64,000 bases of DNA from Flavobacterium reichenbachii (GTDB lineage Bacteria > Bacteroidota > Bacteroidia > Flavobacteriales > Flavobacteriaceae): the NCBI RefSeq assembly GCF_002217435.1, contig NZ_MUHF01000021.1, positions 249,792 to 313,791 on the forward strand, given 5' to 3'. Shown piece after piece: positions 24,963-33,609 of the stretch (the first letter of the stretch is position 1; every line of letters begins with the position of its first letter). A program made the translations under genes and the position numbers. Below the pieces are notes generated by a model. It ran no database searches and was not told where the DNA came from. It saw nothing but the letters and a program-made list of their open reading frames with translations.

Positions 24963-25727
24963 TTTTTTAGCTTCATTCCAAAATACATCCATTTCTGCTA
25001 AACTCATATCCATTAAAGGTTTTCCTAATTCTTCTGCTTTGCTTTCTAAATATTGAAAACGTTTAATAAATTTTTTATTAGTTCGTTCTAAAGCATCTTC
25101 CGGGTTTACATTTAAAAATCGGGCATAGTTTATCATCGAAAATAAAACATCACCAAACTCTGCTTCTATTTTATCCTGATCACCAGACTTTACCTCTTCC
25201 TGAAGCTCTTCAAGCTCTTCTTGTACTTTATCCCAAACCTGATGTGATTCTTCCCAATCAAAACCCACACCTTTTACTTTATCCTGAATTCTACTGGCTT
25301 TTACCAATGCAGGAAGACTTTTGGGAACACCTTCTAATACTGATTTTTTACCTTCTTTAAGTTTGAGTTTTTCCCAGTTTTGTTTTACTTCTTCTTCGTC
25401 TTTTACTACAGTATCGCCATAAATATGAGGATGACGATGAATCAGTTTTTCACAGATTTCATTACACACATCTGCAATATCAAAATCATTGGTTTCACTT
25501 CCTATTTTGGCATAAAAAACAATATGCAGGAGCAAATCTCCAAGCTCTTTTTTTACTTCATTAAGATCATTATCCAAAATTGCATCGCCTAGTTCATAAG
25601 TTTCCTCGATCGTAAGATGTCTTAATGTCTGCAAAGTCTGTTTTTTATCCCACGGACATTGCTCACGAAGTTCATCCATTATGATTAATAATCTTTCAAA
25701 GGCTTTAAGTTGAATTTCTCTGCTCAT
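24957..25727 (-). CDS. mazG: nucleoside triphosphate pyrophosphohydrolase
   Basis: 256 residues, the usual two-domain MazG length. It hydrolyses NTPs and dNTPs to NMP and pyrophosphate, limiting damaged or ppGpp-linked nucleotides. The N-terminal domain carries LREQCPWDKKQTLQTLRHLTIEETYELGDAI and KKELGDLLLHIVFYAKIG with the metal-binding EExxE and ExxD pattern. The second domain repeats it as EELEELQEEV and EAEFGDVLFSMINYARFLNVNPEDAL. It lies downstream of the DUF5606 gene but is separated by a strong terminator. Confidence 0.94.
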   Translation of the reverse strand: MSREIQLKAFERLLIIMDELREQCPWDKKQTLQTLRHLTIEETYELGDAILDNDLNEVKKELGDLLLHIVFYAKIGSETNDFDIADVCNEICEKLIHRHPHIYGDTVVKDEEEVKQNWEKLKLKEGKKSVLEGVPKSLPALVKASRIQDKVKGVGFDWEESHQVWDKVQEELEELQEEVKSGDQDKIEAEFGDVLFSMINYARFLNVNPEDALERTNKKFIKRFQYLESKAEELGKPLMDMSLAEMDVFWNEAKKL

Positions 25728-25771
25728 TTTTTGAAGTATTTGATTTTATTGCAAGTGATGTAAAAGTAAAA

Positions 25772-25803
25772 AATCCTGTTAAGAAAAACATCTTAACAGG
25801 ATT
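25772..25803 (-). terminator. intrinsic terminator after the DUF5606 gene
   Basis: A 13-bp perfect stem AATCCTGTTAAGA (25772-25784) / TCTTAACAGGATT (25791-25803) with a 6-base loop is followed on the minus strand by a short T run. It lies 24 bases beyond the stop of the 25827 gene and just before mazG. Confidence 0.88.
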
Positions 25804-25826
25804 ATAATATTTGAAATGCAGCAGAA

Positions 25827-26360
25827 CTACTTTTCTTCTTTTTTAGATGCTGCTTTTTTTGCAGGTTCTTTTTTTACTGTTTCCTTTTTTGCTGCAGGCT
25901 CTTTTTTTACTGCTGCTTTTTTGGGCTTTTCTTCTACAGCTGGAGCTGCTTCTTTAGCTTCTTCTGGAGCCGGAGCTAAATCTGTAACTAAACCTTTAGC
26001 TTGAAGTGTGTTGTACCAGTTTAATACTTTTTTAATATCAGAAGGGTAAACTCTTTCTTCATCATAATCTGGTAAAATTTGTTTAAAATAAGCAGCCAAA
26101 GCTGCATTGTCTTCTTTATGAGAAATAGCCTGACCTTTATTTTCTTTAACGGCAATGCTTTGCATTACTTCTGTTAATGGTTTTTCACCACTGTACGTGT
26201 ATATTGAGATTTCTGACAATAAACTTACGTTACTTTTTAAGTTTACGGTAATTTTTTTTCCATCAATTAAAGATTCAGCCACAAAACCTGTACGAGTCTG
26301 CACCTTCAATTCATATAAACCTGGTTTTCCAGAAATGGCTAAAATTTTTGCTAAATTCAT
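25827..26360 (-). CDS. DUF5606 protein with Lys/Ala-rich tail
   Basis: 177 residues. Residues 1-130 match the DUF5606 pattern seen across Bacteroidota (MNLAKILAISGKPGLYELK, AVKENKG, YPSDIKKVLNWYNTL). Residues about 132-177 form a low-complexity tail rich in Lys, Ala, Glu and Pro with KKAAVKKEPAAKKE-like repeats, reminiscent of histone H1-type or bacterial Hc1-like basic tails. The function is unknown. The tail suggests nucleic-acid or ribosome contact, which is inference. It lies between def and mazG, a neighbourhood common in flavobacteria. Confidence 0.85.
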   Translation of the reverse strand: MNLAKILAISGKPGLYELKVQTRTGFVAESLIDGKKITVNLKSNVSLLSEISIYTYSGEKPLTEVMQSIAVKENKGQAISHKEDNAALAAYFKQILPDYDEERVYPSDIKKVLNWYNTLQAKGLVTDLAPAPEEAKEAAPAVEEKPKKAAVKKEPAAKKETVKKEPAKKAASKKEEK

Positions 26361-26421
26361 TTTTATTAAAATTAGTATTAAGAATTTGATTTATTTTAAG
26401 ATTCTAAAAACATAGAATTTT

Positions 26422-27012
26422 TTATCTTCCTTTTTTGGCTCCAAAAAACTTCATTCGATATTCCTGAAAAGTTTTCCCTTCAGTAATATTTTTCAATTTC
26501 TTTTGAATCAAACGTTTTTTTAGTGAGGATATTTTATCTGTAAACAAAACTCCTTCGATGTGGTCATATTCGTGCTGAATTACTCTTGCAATCAATCCGT
26601 CAAAAACTTCTGTTTTCATTACAAAATCTTCTTCACAATATTCGATTGTCACAGTTGGTTTTCTGTATACATCTTCGCGGACATCAGGAATACTAAGACA
26701 GCCTTCGTTAAAACTCCACTCTTCTCCTTCTTCTTTTACGATAGTTGCATTTATAAAAGTTTTCTTGAAACCTTTTAAATCATTTTGTTTTTCAGAAGAA
26801 AGATCCTCATCATCGCTAAAAGGAGTTGTATCTATAACAAACAAACGAATAGGCATACCTACCTGCGGTGCAGCGAGTCCAACTCCGTAAGCATTGTACA
26901 TGGTTTCATACATGTTTGCTATCGTTTCTTTTAAGTTAGGGTAATCTGGTGTTATTATCGTACCCACTTTTCTTAAAACGGGATCACCGTATCCTACAAT
27001 TGGTAATATCAT
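26422..27012 (-). CDS. def: peptide deformylase
   Basis: 196 residues. Metal-dependent enzyme that removes the formyl group from the first methionine of new proteins. All three family motifs are present: GVGLAAPQVG, EGCLSIP (metal Cys) and QHEYDHIEG (two metal His and the catalytic Glu). An insertion of about 15 acidic residues (TTPFSDDEDLSSEKQND) before the second motif is typical of Bacteroidota PDF. It may be co-transcribed with the DUF5606 gene, 61 bases downstream. Confidence 0.96.
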   Translation of the reverse strand: MILPIVGYGDPVLRKVGTIITPDYPNLKETIANMYETMYNAYGVGLAAPQVGMPIRLFVIDTTPFSDDEDLSSEKQNDLKGFKKTFINATIVKEEGEEWSFNEGCLSIPDVREDVYRKPTVTIEYCEEDFVMKTEVFDGLIARVIQHEYDHIEGVLFTDKISSLKKRLIQKKLKNITEGKTFQEYRMKFFGAKKGR

Positions 27013-27075
27013 TTATCTTTTTTTAATGTAATTATGTACTGAAAAACCTAAATTTGGTTCCTCTGATTCAGCTGG

Positions 27076-27083
27076 CAAAAATA
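27076..27083 (-). promoter_or_regulatory. -7 box ahead of def
   Basis: Plus-strand CAAAAATA reads TATTTTTG on the minus strand, a perfect TAnnTTTG match 64 bases before the def start. A TTG at the normal upstream spacing was not found. Confidence 0.4.
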
Positions 27084-27186
27084 GTAAAAAATAGTCAATG
27101 AATAATTCTAAACCTTTATTATCTTATTTTTTTTACCCGCTTTGCAAAACTCATCTATAATAATGCCAAATTAACTCTACAATTCT

Positions 27187-27194
27187 TACCTTTG
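27187..27194 (+). promoter_or_regulatory. -7 box ahead of the FUSC gene
   Basis: TACCTTTG, a perfect TAnnTTTG box, ends 17 bases before the start codon at 27212. No -33 element is evident. Confidence 0.5.
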
Positions 27195-27211
27195 GTTGTA
27201 AACCTCCATAT

Positions 27212-29434
27212 ATGATTGACCGTATCTCAAAATTTACTAACAGCACCTCTTTTTTAAACGCTTCAAAAGTAACAATCGCTTCAGTAGTTCCTGTTTTGAT
27301 TTTGAATCTTTTAGGTCATTTTGAAATAGGTTTTACAATTGCATTAGGTGCTTTCTATACGTATCCCAGCGATATTCCAAGTTCATTAAGTCATAAAATA
27401 AAAGGACTTATTGTGGCTTCTTTTATAGTATCTGGAGTTAATTTATTAGTCAACCTCACCTACCCTTTTCCTTATTTATTTTATCCTTTTCTTGGATGTC
27501 TGCTGTTTTTATGCTCTATGATATCTGTTTACGGACAGCGTGCAACATTGGTTTCTTTTTCTGCTTTATTGTCTATTTCTTTATCATTTGGACATATGCA
27601 TGAAGGACGAGAAGCTTTTGAATATTCTGGTTTTATTTTTATTGGAGGCATTTTATATTTAATAGTTTCGCTTGTATTTCATTTTGTACAGCCTTATAAA
27701 TATGTAGAATTACAAATTGCCGAAGGAATCAAATTAACGGCTAAATATTTAAAATTAAGAGGCGATTTATGGAGTCCCGAAGCCAACAGACAAGCTATAA
27801 TTGAGAAACAGCTTGAGGTTCAGGTAGAATTAAATTTAATTCACGAAGATTTACGAAAAATGCTGATTGGCAATCAAAATACATCAGCAGCAACAAGTCA
27901 GAATCGAAAAATGCTGCTCGTCTTTATCACACTTGTCGAAATACAGGAACTTGCTTTATACACTTCTTTTGACCATAATAAACTTCACGAAAAATTTGCT
28001 AAACATCCGGATGTTCTTCGAACTTATCAAAATGTAGCTTATAAACTAGCATCAACATTAAAAAAACTTTCTAAGAATGTACATACAATAAGTACGTATG
28101 TAGATAAACAAGATTTAAAAAATGAACTTGACGCTCTGGCATTTGCAATTTTTGATTATGAAAAAAGTCTAGGAAAAGAAGAGGCAGCGGAAGGCGTTTT
28201 AATGCTGCACAACATGCTGAACTATGCCAAAAATCAAGTTGGAAAAATTAAAACTATTCAACGTGCATTTTCACTAGCTATGCAGTCTTATAAATTAAAA
28301 GGCAAGGATAAGGAATTAGAAAAGTTTTTGACACCTCAATATTATCCGTTCCGTACTTTGATTGAGAATTTAAGCTATTCTTCTTCTATTTTCAGACATT
28401 CACTGCGACTGACAATTACAATACTTATTGGTTTAGTTATTGGAAATATTCTCACATTACAAAACTCCTACTGGATTTTGCTGACCATAGTTGTAATCAT
28501 GAGGCCCGGTTATGGATTGACCAAAGAACGCTCTTATAATAGGATTTTCGGAACCATTTTAGGAGGTTTAATTGCCTTCGGAATTGTTTCACTAATTCAA
28601 AATCATGTTGTTTTAAGTATCTTCTCTATTGTCTGTATGCTTCTTGGAATTTCATTTACTCAAATCAATTATAAGATAAGCGCCACATTTGTAACCATGT
28701 ATGTTGTCTTTATTTACGGAATCCTAACACCAAATATCGTTGAGGTAATTCAGTTTAGAATATTAGATTCACTTACAGGCGCTATTTTGGCTTTTATGGC
28801 CAACCAGTTTTTATGGCCGGCATGGGAGTTTATCAATACGCCTATACATATCGAGAATTCTATTAGATCAAATAGAGATTACCTGAAAGAAATTGCTGGC
28901 TTTTACAATATAAAAGGAGAAGTTCCGACTTCGTATAGACTGGCCAGAAAACATGCTTTTGTAGAGATAGGCAATTTAATGACATCATTTCAGCGCATGA
29001 TGCAGGAACCTAAGTCAAAGCAAAAAACGATGCCTTTGGTTAATAAACTAGTTGTTCTAAATCATTCTTTACTTTCTGCTCTGGCATCTTTATCGACTTA
29101 TATTCAATCGCATCAGACAACATCGGCATCGGAATCTTTTAATTATATCATAAAAACTATTTTATTAAACTTAGATCATTCTATCAGCATTTTAAGAAAT
29201 GAAACTATTATTACTGATACTTTTTTTGATAAAGATGATGTTACTTTAAAATTTGAAGAATTAAAACGCATAAACTTTACACGACTTCAAAAAGATGATG
29301 AGCTCGACAAAGAAACCCGCCAGGCAAAAATGCAGGAAGCGCAGATGGTCATTGAACAGTTGATTTGGATGAGTGATTTAGCAGAAAAAATATTAAACAT
29401 TACGAAAGACCTAAAAACAACAAATCCAGATTAA
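27212..29434 (+). CDS. FUSC family membrane protein (YccS/YhfK-like)
   Basis: 740 residues. Two blocks of membrane helices (about 20-165 and 395-540) each follow the FUSC pattern, seen in GHFEIGFTIALGAFYTYPSDIP and in NSYWILLTIVVIMRPGYGLTKERSYNRIFGTILGG. They are separated by a long soluble helical domain (about 170-385), and a helical soluble tail follows. Homologues include YccS and the aromatic-acid exporter AaeB. A role in efflux or envelope stress is plausible, but the substrate is unknown. Its stop codon lies inside the loop of its own terminator. Confidence 0.88.
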   Translation: MIDRISKFTNSTSFLNASKVTIASVVPVLILNLLGHFEIGFTIALGAFYTYPSDIPSSLSHKIKGLIVASFIVSGVNLLVNLTYPFPYLFYPFLGCLLFLCSMISVYGQRATLVSFSALLSISLSFGHMHEGREAFEYSGFIFIGGILYLIVSLVFHFVQPYKYVELQIAEGIKLTAKYLKLRGDLWSPEANRQAIIEKQLEVQVELNLIHEDLRKMLIGNQNTSAATSQNRKMLLVFITLVEIQELALYTSFDHNKLHEKFAKHPDVLRTYQNVAYKLASTLKKLSKNVHTISTYVDKQDLKNELDALAFAIFDYEKSLGKEEAAEGVLMLHNMLNYAKNQVGKIKTIQRAFSLAMQSYKLKGKDKELEKFLTPQYYPFRTLIENLSYSSSIFRHSLRLTITILIGLVIGNILTLQNSYWILLTIVVIMRPGYGLTKERSYNRIFGTILGGLIAFGIVSLIQNHVVLSIFSIVCMLLGISFTQINYKISATFVTMYVVFIYGILTPNIVEVIQFRILDSLTGAILAFMANQFLWPAWEFINTPIHIENSIRSNRDYLKEIAGFYNIKGEVPTSYRLARKHAFVEIGNLMTSFQRMMQEPKSKQKTMPLVNKLVVLNHSLLSALASLSTYIQSHQTTSASESFNYIIKTILLNLDHSISILRNETIITDTFFDKDDVTLKFEELKRINFTRLQKDDELDKETRQAKMQEAQMVIEQLIWMSDLAEKILNITKDLKTTNPD

Positions 29435-29448
29435 TTCATCTGGATTTG
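29421..29448. terminator. terminator overlapping the FUSC stop codon
   Basis: An 11-bp perfect stem CAAATCCAGAT (29421-29431) / ATCTGGATTTG (29438-29448) has the TAA stop codon (29432-29434) at the start of its 6-base loop. The last codons of the FUSC gene are therefore the left arm. The downstream T-richness is modest; it may also serve mqo, which converges from the right. Confidence 0.75.
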
Positions 29449-29471
29449 TTTAGATTATATTTTATAAAACC

Positions 29472-30968
29472 TTAGTTATTTAACTTTAGCACTTCAGAAG
29501 TATGTTTTCTCAATTCTTTTAAAAGCTCAGGTTTATCGTTTAATGTCTGACCATAAGAAGGAATCATTTTTTTCATTTTTTCTTCCCACTCTGGTGTTTT
29601 AATCTGATTGGTAAAACATCTGCTGATTAAGTCGATCATGATCGCAACTGCAGTAGATGCTCCTGGAGAAGCTCCTAAAAGAACTGCCATAGTTCCGTCA
29701 TGCGTATTGATAACTTCTGTTCCGAATTCCAGAACACCGCCTTCTTTTTCATCTTTTTTAATTACCTGAACACGCTGACCTGCTTTCTCAAGCGTCCAGT
29801 CTTTAGAACGTGCTGTAGGCAGATATTCGCGTAAAGCTTTCATTCTGTCTTTTGGAGACTGACGTACTTGCTCTATTAAATATTTTGTCAGTGGTATATT
29901 ATGAAATCCCGCTGCCAGCATAGGAATTAAATTGTTTGATTTTATAGATAAAGGCAGATCTAAATAAGATCCATTTTTTAAGAATCGAGTTGAAAATCCT
30001 GCAAATGGACCAAAAAGCAAAGCTTTTTCACCATCGATTACGCGGGTATCAATATGAGGAACAGACATTGGAGGTGCTCCAACACTAGCTTTTCCGTAAA
30101 CTTTTGCCTGATGTTTAGCAATAACCTCCGGATTTGTACATTTTAACCATTGTCCGCTAACTGGGAAACCACCGTAACCATTTCCTTCTGGTACGTTTGC
30201 TTTTTCTAACAAAGGAAGTGAACCTCCGCCAGCGCCAATAAATACAAATTTAGTATATGCTTTACGTATCTTTCCAGTTTCTACGTCTGTAATTTTAATT
30301 CTCCATGATTTGTCTTCGCGCTGCTTTAATTTTTTAACTTCATGATTAAAGTATAAAGAAACTCCATCTAGTTTTTCTAAATAATTAAACATGCTTCTTG
30401 TTAAAGCTCCAAAGTTTACATCTGTGCCAATAGGCATATAAGTTGCAGCTAATTTTTCATTGTTTTCTCTTCCTTCCATCACAAGAGGCATCCAATTTTT
30501 TAACTGATCAAAATCTGTACTGAAAAGCATCTGCGAAAAAATAGGATTGCTTTGCAATGCTTCAAATCTTGTTTTAAGATATTCTACATTTTTTTCGCCC
30601 CACACAAAACTCATATGAGGAACACTTTTTATAAAATTATCAGGAGACGGAACTTTATTTTGCTGCACTAAGTAAGACCAAAACTGGCGTGAAATCTCAA
30701 AAGATTCTGCAATACTTATTGCTTTTTTAGGATCAACACTTCCGTCAGCCTTTTCAGGAGTATAATTTAATTCACAAAAAGCAGAATGCCCCGTTCCTGC
30801 ATTATTCCATGCATCAGAACTTTCGGCAGCGGCAACATCTAATCTTTCGTAAATTTCTATTTTAATATCTGGTTGTAATTCTTTCAAAATCACTCCAAGA
30901 GTGGCACTCATAATTCCAGCTCCAATAAGTACTACATCACTATTTGAACGTATTGTTTCGTCAGGCAT
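29472..30968 (-). CDS. mqo: malate:quinone oxidoreductase
   Basis: 498 residues. FAD enzyme of the inner membrane surface that oxidises malate to oxaloacetate and reduces quinone, replacing or complementing NAD-dependent malate dehydrogenase. The FAD-binding motif is VVLIGAGIMSATLG (about 12-25). Family signatures include ERLDVAAAESSDAWNNAGTGHSAFCELNYTP, the central FALTRSMF-like text NFGALTRSMFNYL, and GASPGASTAVAIMIDLI near the C-terminus. It lies between a FUSC gene and ruvX with its own -7 box, so it is probably monocistronic. Confidence 0.96.
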   Translation of the reverse strand: MPDETIRSNSDVVLIGAGIMSATLGVILKELQPDIKIEIYERLDVAAAESSDAWNNAGTGHSAFCELNYTPEKADGSVDPKKAISIAESFEISRQFWSYLVQQNKVPSPDNFIKSVPHMSFVWGEKNVEYLKTRFEALQSNPIFSQMLFSTDFDQLKNWMPLVMEGRENNEKLAATYMPIGTDVNFGALTRSMFNYLEKLDGVSLYFNHEVKKLKQREDKSWRIKITDVETGKIRKAYTKFVFIGAGGGSLPLLEKANVPEGNGYGGFPVSGQWLKCTNPEVIAKHQAKVYGKASVGAPPMSVPHIDTRVIDGEKALLFGPFAGFSTRFLKNGSYLDLPLSIKSNNLIPMLAAGFHNIPLTKYLIEQVRQSPKDRMKALREYLPTARSKDWTLEKAGQRVQVIKKDEKEGGVLEFGTEVINTHDGTMAVLLGASPGASTAVAIMIDLISRCFTNQIKTPEWEEKMKKMIPSYGQTLNDKPELLKELRKHTSEVLKLNN

Positions 30969-30990
30969 AACAGTATTTTATTTTAAAATG

Positions 30991-30998
30991 CAAAGGTA
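30991..30998 (-). promoter_or_regulatory. -7 box ahead of mqo
   Basis: Plus-strand CAAAGGTA reads TACCTTTG on the minus strand, 23 bases before the mqo start codon. Confidence 0.5.
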
Positions 30999-31091
30999 CT
31001 TTTTTAATTGCAAAAAAAAAGTAATAATTACATGATAAAAGTTAGGATTTTCTAAAAATATTGTAAAAATGAGCTTTATTCAGACCAAAAT

Positions 31092-31508
31092 CTAAAAACG
31101 CTTAGAAGAAAGATAGTCTTGAAGCATTATCGTTGCAGAAATTTCATCGATCAAATCTTTGTTCTGACGCTGTTTTTTACTCAGCCCGCTGTCAATCATT
31201 GTCTGAAAAGCCATTTTTGAAGTAAAACGCTCATCCATGCGAATTACTTTCATGTCTGGAAAAATATTAGAAAAATGAGTAACAAAACCTTTTATAATAC
31301 CAGCACTTTGAGAAGGTTCGCCGTTCATTTGTTTTGGTTCGCCAATTAACACCGCTTCTACTTTTTCTTTCTCAAAATAATCTTTAAGAAAATCAACTAA
31401 AGTATTAGTAGGAATGGTTGTTAAACCAGAGGCTATAATCTGCATTTCGTCTGTTACAGCTATTCCAGTGCGTTTTTGTCCGTAATCTATTGAGAGAATT
31501 CTTGGCAT
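31092..31508 (-). CDS. ruvX: RuvX/YqgF family pre-16S rRNA nuclease
   Basis: 138 residues with the RNase H-like fold. ILSIDYGQKRTGIAV carries the first catalytic Asp, IGEPKQMNG and RMDERFTS the second acidic region, and KDLIDEISATIMLQDYL the last. YqgF processes the 5' end of 16S rRNA and has been called a Holliday-junction resolvase. In many flavobacteria it neighbours def; here mqo and the FUSC gene lie between them. Confidence 0.95.
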   Translation of the reverse strand: MPRILSIDYGQKRTGIAVTDEMQIIASGLTTIPTNTLVDFLKDYFEKEKVEAVLIGEPKQMNGEPSQSAGIIKGFVTHFSNIFPDMKVIRMDERFTSKMAFQTMIDSGLSKKQRQNKDLIDEISATIMLQDYLSSKRF

Positions 31509-31522
31509 TTTTTAATTTTTAT

Positions 31523-31554
31523 CAAAGGTACTAAAGGAAAAAATACAAACCCAA
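31523..31554 (-). promoter_or_regulatory. promoter candidate of ruvX
   Basis: Minus-strand TACCTTTG (complement of 31523-31530), with a TTG (complement of CAA 31552-31554) 21 bases upstream. The -7 box ends 15 bases before the start codon. Spacing is at the long end of the Bacteroidota range. Confidence 0.5.
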
Positions 31555-31581
31555 ATGAACCGTGATTAATTGGTAAAAAAA

Positions 31582-31606
31582 ATCCGTTCTGAAAATTCAA
31601 AACGGA
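31582..31606 (-). terminator. intrinsic terminator after the PAS gene
   Basis: ATCCGTT (31582-31588) pairs with AACGGAT (31600-31606), followed on the minus strand by a T run (A-run 31575-31581), 43 bases past the stop of the PAS-domain gene. Confidence 0.75.
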
Positions 31607-31648
31607 TCTCTATCCAACTATTAAAAACTAAAAGTAAATTCAACAAAC

Positions 31649-32275
31649 CTATCTATTGAATAACCTTTTAAAAAATCCTCTCTCCTCTTCTTCGCCATCT
31701 TCTTCCTCATATTGAGCAAATTTGGCCTGCGCTTTTTCGTGCTCAAAAATTAGTTCTTTGATATACTCTACATAAGATCTCTTTTTTTCTTCTAAAAAGC
31801 CAATCAAATATTTCTCACTAAATTCTACACCGCTTGCAGCTTCAATCTGAAGCAGTTTTTTATACAAAGGCTCAATGTGCAGCGAAATCACTTCTTGAGG
31901 CACAGACTGTCTTCTTCCAAAATAATTCACAATAACTCCATCCTCATCTTTTGCAATGTCAAAATCGGTAATTACCCAGTAATATCTTCCTGATTTTGCA
32001 AGGTTTTTTACAATTGCATGAAAGTTTTTTCCGTTTTTAAGATTTTCCCAAAGTACTTTAAAAATCACTTTTGGCATATCGGGATGACGAATGATATTGT
32101 GGGGTTGTCCCATTAATTCGTAATCTTCGTAGCCGCAGACATCTATAAATACTTCATTGGCATATTCTATAATACCAAACGCGTTGGTTTTGCTCATGAT
32201 AACCTGGGTTTTATCCCAAGAAACTTCTTTATCTATTATAGGTCTTTGGTTTTGGAGCTGATTTTCTTGATTCAT
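31649..32275 (-). CDS. Aer-like PAS domain protein without output domain
   Basis: 208 residues. Residues about 22-125 form a PAS domain with IIEYANEVFIDVCGY and GQPHNIIRHPDMP, the wording of FAD-binding Aer-type PAS domains. The remainder is helical (about 130-185), then a poly-acidic stretch (YEEEDGEEEERG) and a basic FFKRLFNR tail. No kinase, methyl-accepting or DNA-binding domain follows, so it must signal through a partner. It probably senses redox or oxygen through flavin, an inference from the family. It has a good promoter and terminator of its own. Confidence 0.8.
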   Translation of the reverse strand: MNQENQLQNQRPIIDKEVSWDKTQVIMSKTNAFGIIEYANEVFIDVCGYEDYELMGQPHNIIRHPDMPKVIFKVLWENLKNGKNFHAIVKNLAKSGRYYWVITDFDIAKDEDGVIVNYFGRRQSVPQEVISLHIEPLYKKLLQIEAASGVEFSEKYLIGFLEEKKRSYVEYIKELIFEHEKAQAKFAQYEEEDGEEEERGFFKRLFNR

Positions 32276-32353
32276 CTTTTTACTGATTATATATATTGTC
32301 TATGGCAAGGCATTATTAATTCGGTACTTATTTTTGTATCGAAATTAACGGTG

Positions 32354-32381
32354 CAAAACTAATTAGAAGAAAAAGTTCAAA
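32354..32381 (-). promoter_or_regulatory. promoter of the PAS gene
   Basis: On the minus strand TTTG (complement of CAAA 32378-32381) is followed after 16 bases by TAGTTTTG (complement of 32354-32361), a good match to the Bacteroidota consensus, 79 bases before the start codon. Confidence 0.65.
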
Positions 32382-32524
32382 ATCTGACTTTTGTCATATT
32401 CTGATATAAAAAAAACTTTTAGAGGATTTTTTAATTGAAATAATTGATATGAACCGTAAAAATTTATTTATCAAATTAAAAACAAAAAGTTAAATCTGTA
32501 ACATTTTCAAAGGGTTTAACTTTT

Positions 32525-32552
32525 TTGATTTTACACAAATACGCTATCTTTG
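32525..32552 (+). promoter_or_regulatory. promoter of dapD
   Basis: TTG at 32525-32527 (in a T run) and TATCTTTG at 32545-32552 are separated by 17 bases, 16 bases before the dapD start codon. A textbook Bacteroidota promoter. Confidence 0.8.
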
Positions 32553-32568
32553 CCAAAAATTAAAAACT

Positions 32569-33384
32569 ATGAATTCTTTACAGACAATAATCGAACAAGC
32601 TTGGGAAAACAGAGCTTTATTACAAGAAACTGCTACAACAGATGCTATTAGAGAAGTAATCGAATTGGTTGATGCAGGAAAACTACGTTGTGCTGAGCCA
32701 GTTGGTGACAAATGGCAGGTTAACGAATGGGTTAAGAAAGCAGTTGTAATGTATTTCCCAATTCAAAAAATGGAAACATGGGAGTCAGGTATTTTTGAAT
32801 ATCACGACAAAATGCTTCTAAAAAGAGGTTATGCTGAAAAAGGAATTCGTGTAGTGCCAAATGCAGTTGCACGTTACGGAGCTTATATCTCTAGCGGTGT
32901 TATCTTAATGCCTAGTTATGTAAATATTGGTGCTTATGTAGACGAAGGAACAATGGTAGATACTTGGGCAACTGTAGGAAGCTGTGCTCAAATTGGTAAA
33001 AATGTACACTTAAGCGGTGGTGTTGGTATTGGTGGTGTTTTAGAACCATTACAAGCTGCTCCGGTAATTATTGAAGATGGTGCTTTTATAGGTTCTCGCT
33101 GCATTGTTGTAGAAGGCGTTCACGTTGGTAAAGAAGCAGTTCTTGGTGCAAACGTATGCTTAACAGCTTCTACAAAAATTATTGATGTAACTGGTGATGA
33201 GCCTGTAGAAATGAAAGGTTTTGTTCCTGCTCGTTCTGTAGTAATTCCTGGAAGTTATACTAAAAAATTCGCTGCTGGTGAATTTCAGGTTCCATGTGCT
33301 TTGATTATTGGTACTCGTAAACCGTCTACAGATTTAAAGACTTCACTTAATAATGCACTTCGCGAATACGATGTTGCAGTATAA
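32569..33384 (+). CDS. dapD: 2,3,4,5-tetrahydropyridine-2,6-dicarboxylate N-succinyltransferase
   Basis: 271 residues, full length. An N-terminal helical domain (residues 1-90) leads into a left-handed beta-helix with hexapeptide repeats. The signature stretches are RVVPNAVARYGAYISSGVILMPSYVNIGAYVDEGTMVDTWATVGSCAQIG and GGVGIGGVLEPLQAAPVIIEDGAFIGSRCIVVEG. It transfers succinyl from succinyl-CoA in lysine and diaminopimelate synthesis, so it serves peptidoglycan. A single-gene unit with clear promoter and terminator. Confidence 0.97.
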   Translation: MNSLQTIIEQAWENRALLQETATTDAIREVIELVDAGKLRCAEPVGDKWQVNEWVKKAVVMYFPIQKMETWESGIFEYHDKMLLKRGYAEKGIRVVPNAVARYGAYISSGVILMPSYVNIGAYVDEGTMVDTWATVGSCAQIGKNVHLSGGVGIGGVLEPLQAAPVIIEDGAFIGSRCIVVEGVHVGKEAVLGANVCLTASTKIIDVTGDEPVEMKGFVPARSVVIPGSYTKKFAAGEFQVPCALIIGTRKPSTDLKTSLNNALREYDVAV

Positions 33385-33410
33385 GTTTTAGACTATATAT
33401 TTTCAATTTA

Positions 33411-33458
33411 AAAAATTCCAAATTACAATCGATTATATGATTGGAATTTGGAATTTTT
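33411..33458 (+). terminator. intrinsic terminator after dapD
   Basis: A 14-bp perfect stem AAAAATTCCAAATT (33411-33424) / AATTTGGAATTTTT (33445-33458) encloses a smaller AATC/GATT pairing, and a T run follows. Confidence 0.9.
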
Positions 33459-33609
33459 TTGTTCTGTTTTTATAATAACCTGTATTTCAATTGAAAGTAC
33501 TTCAATTTTATAAGTTATAAATAAACCTTATATTATCATAAATTTGTCATACACAAGACATTTTGCAACATAAAACAAAGAATCTTTGACGGTTTGTAAA
33601 ACACAAATC

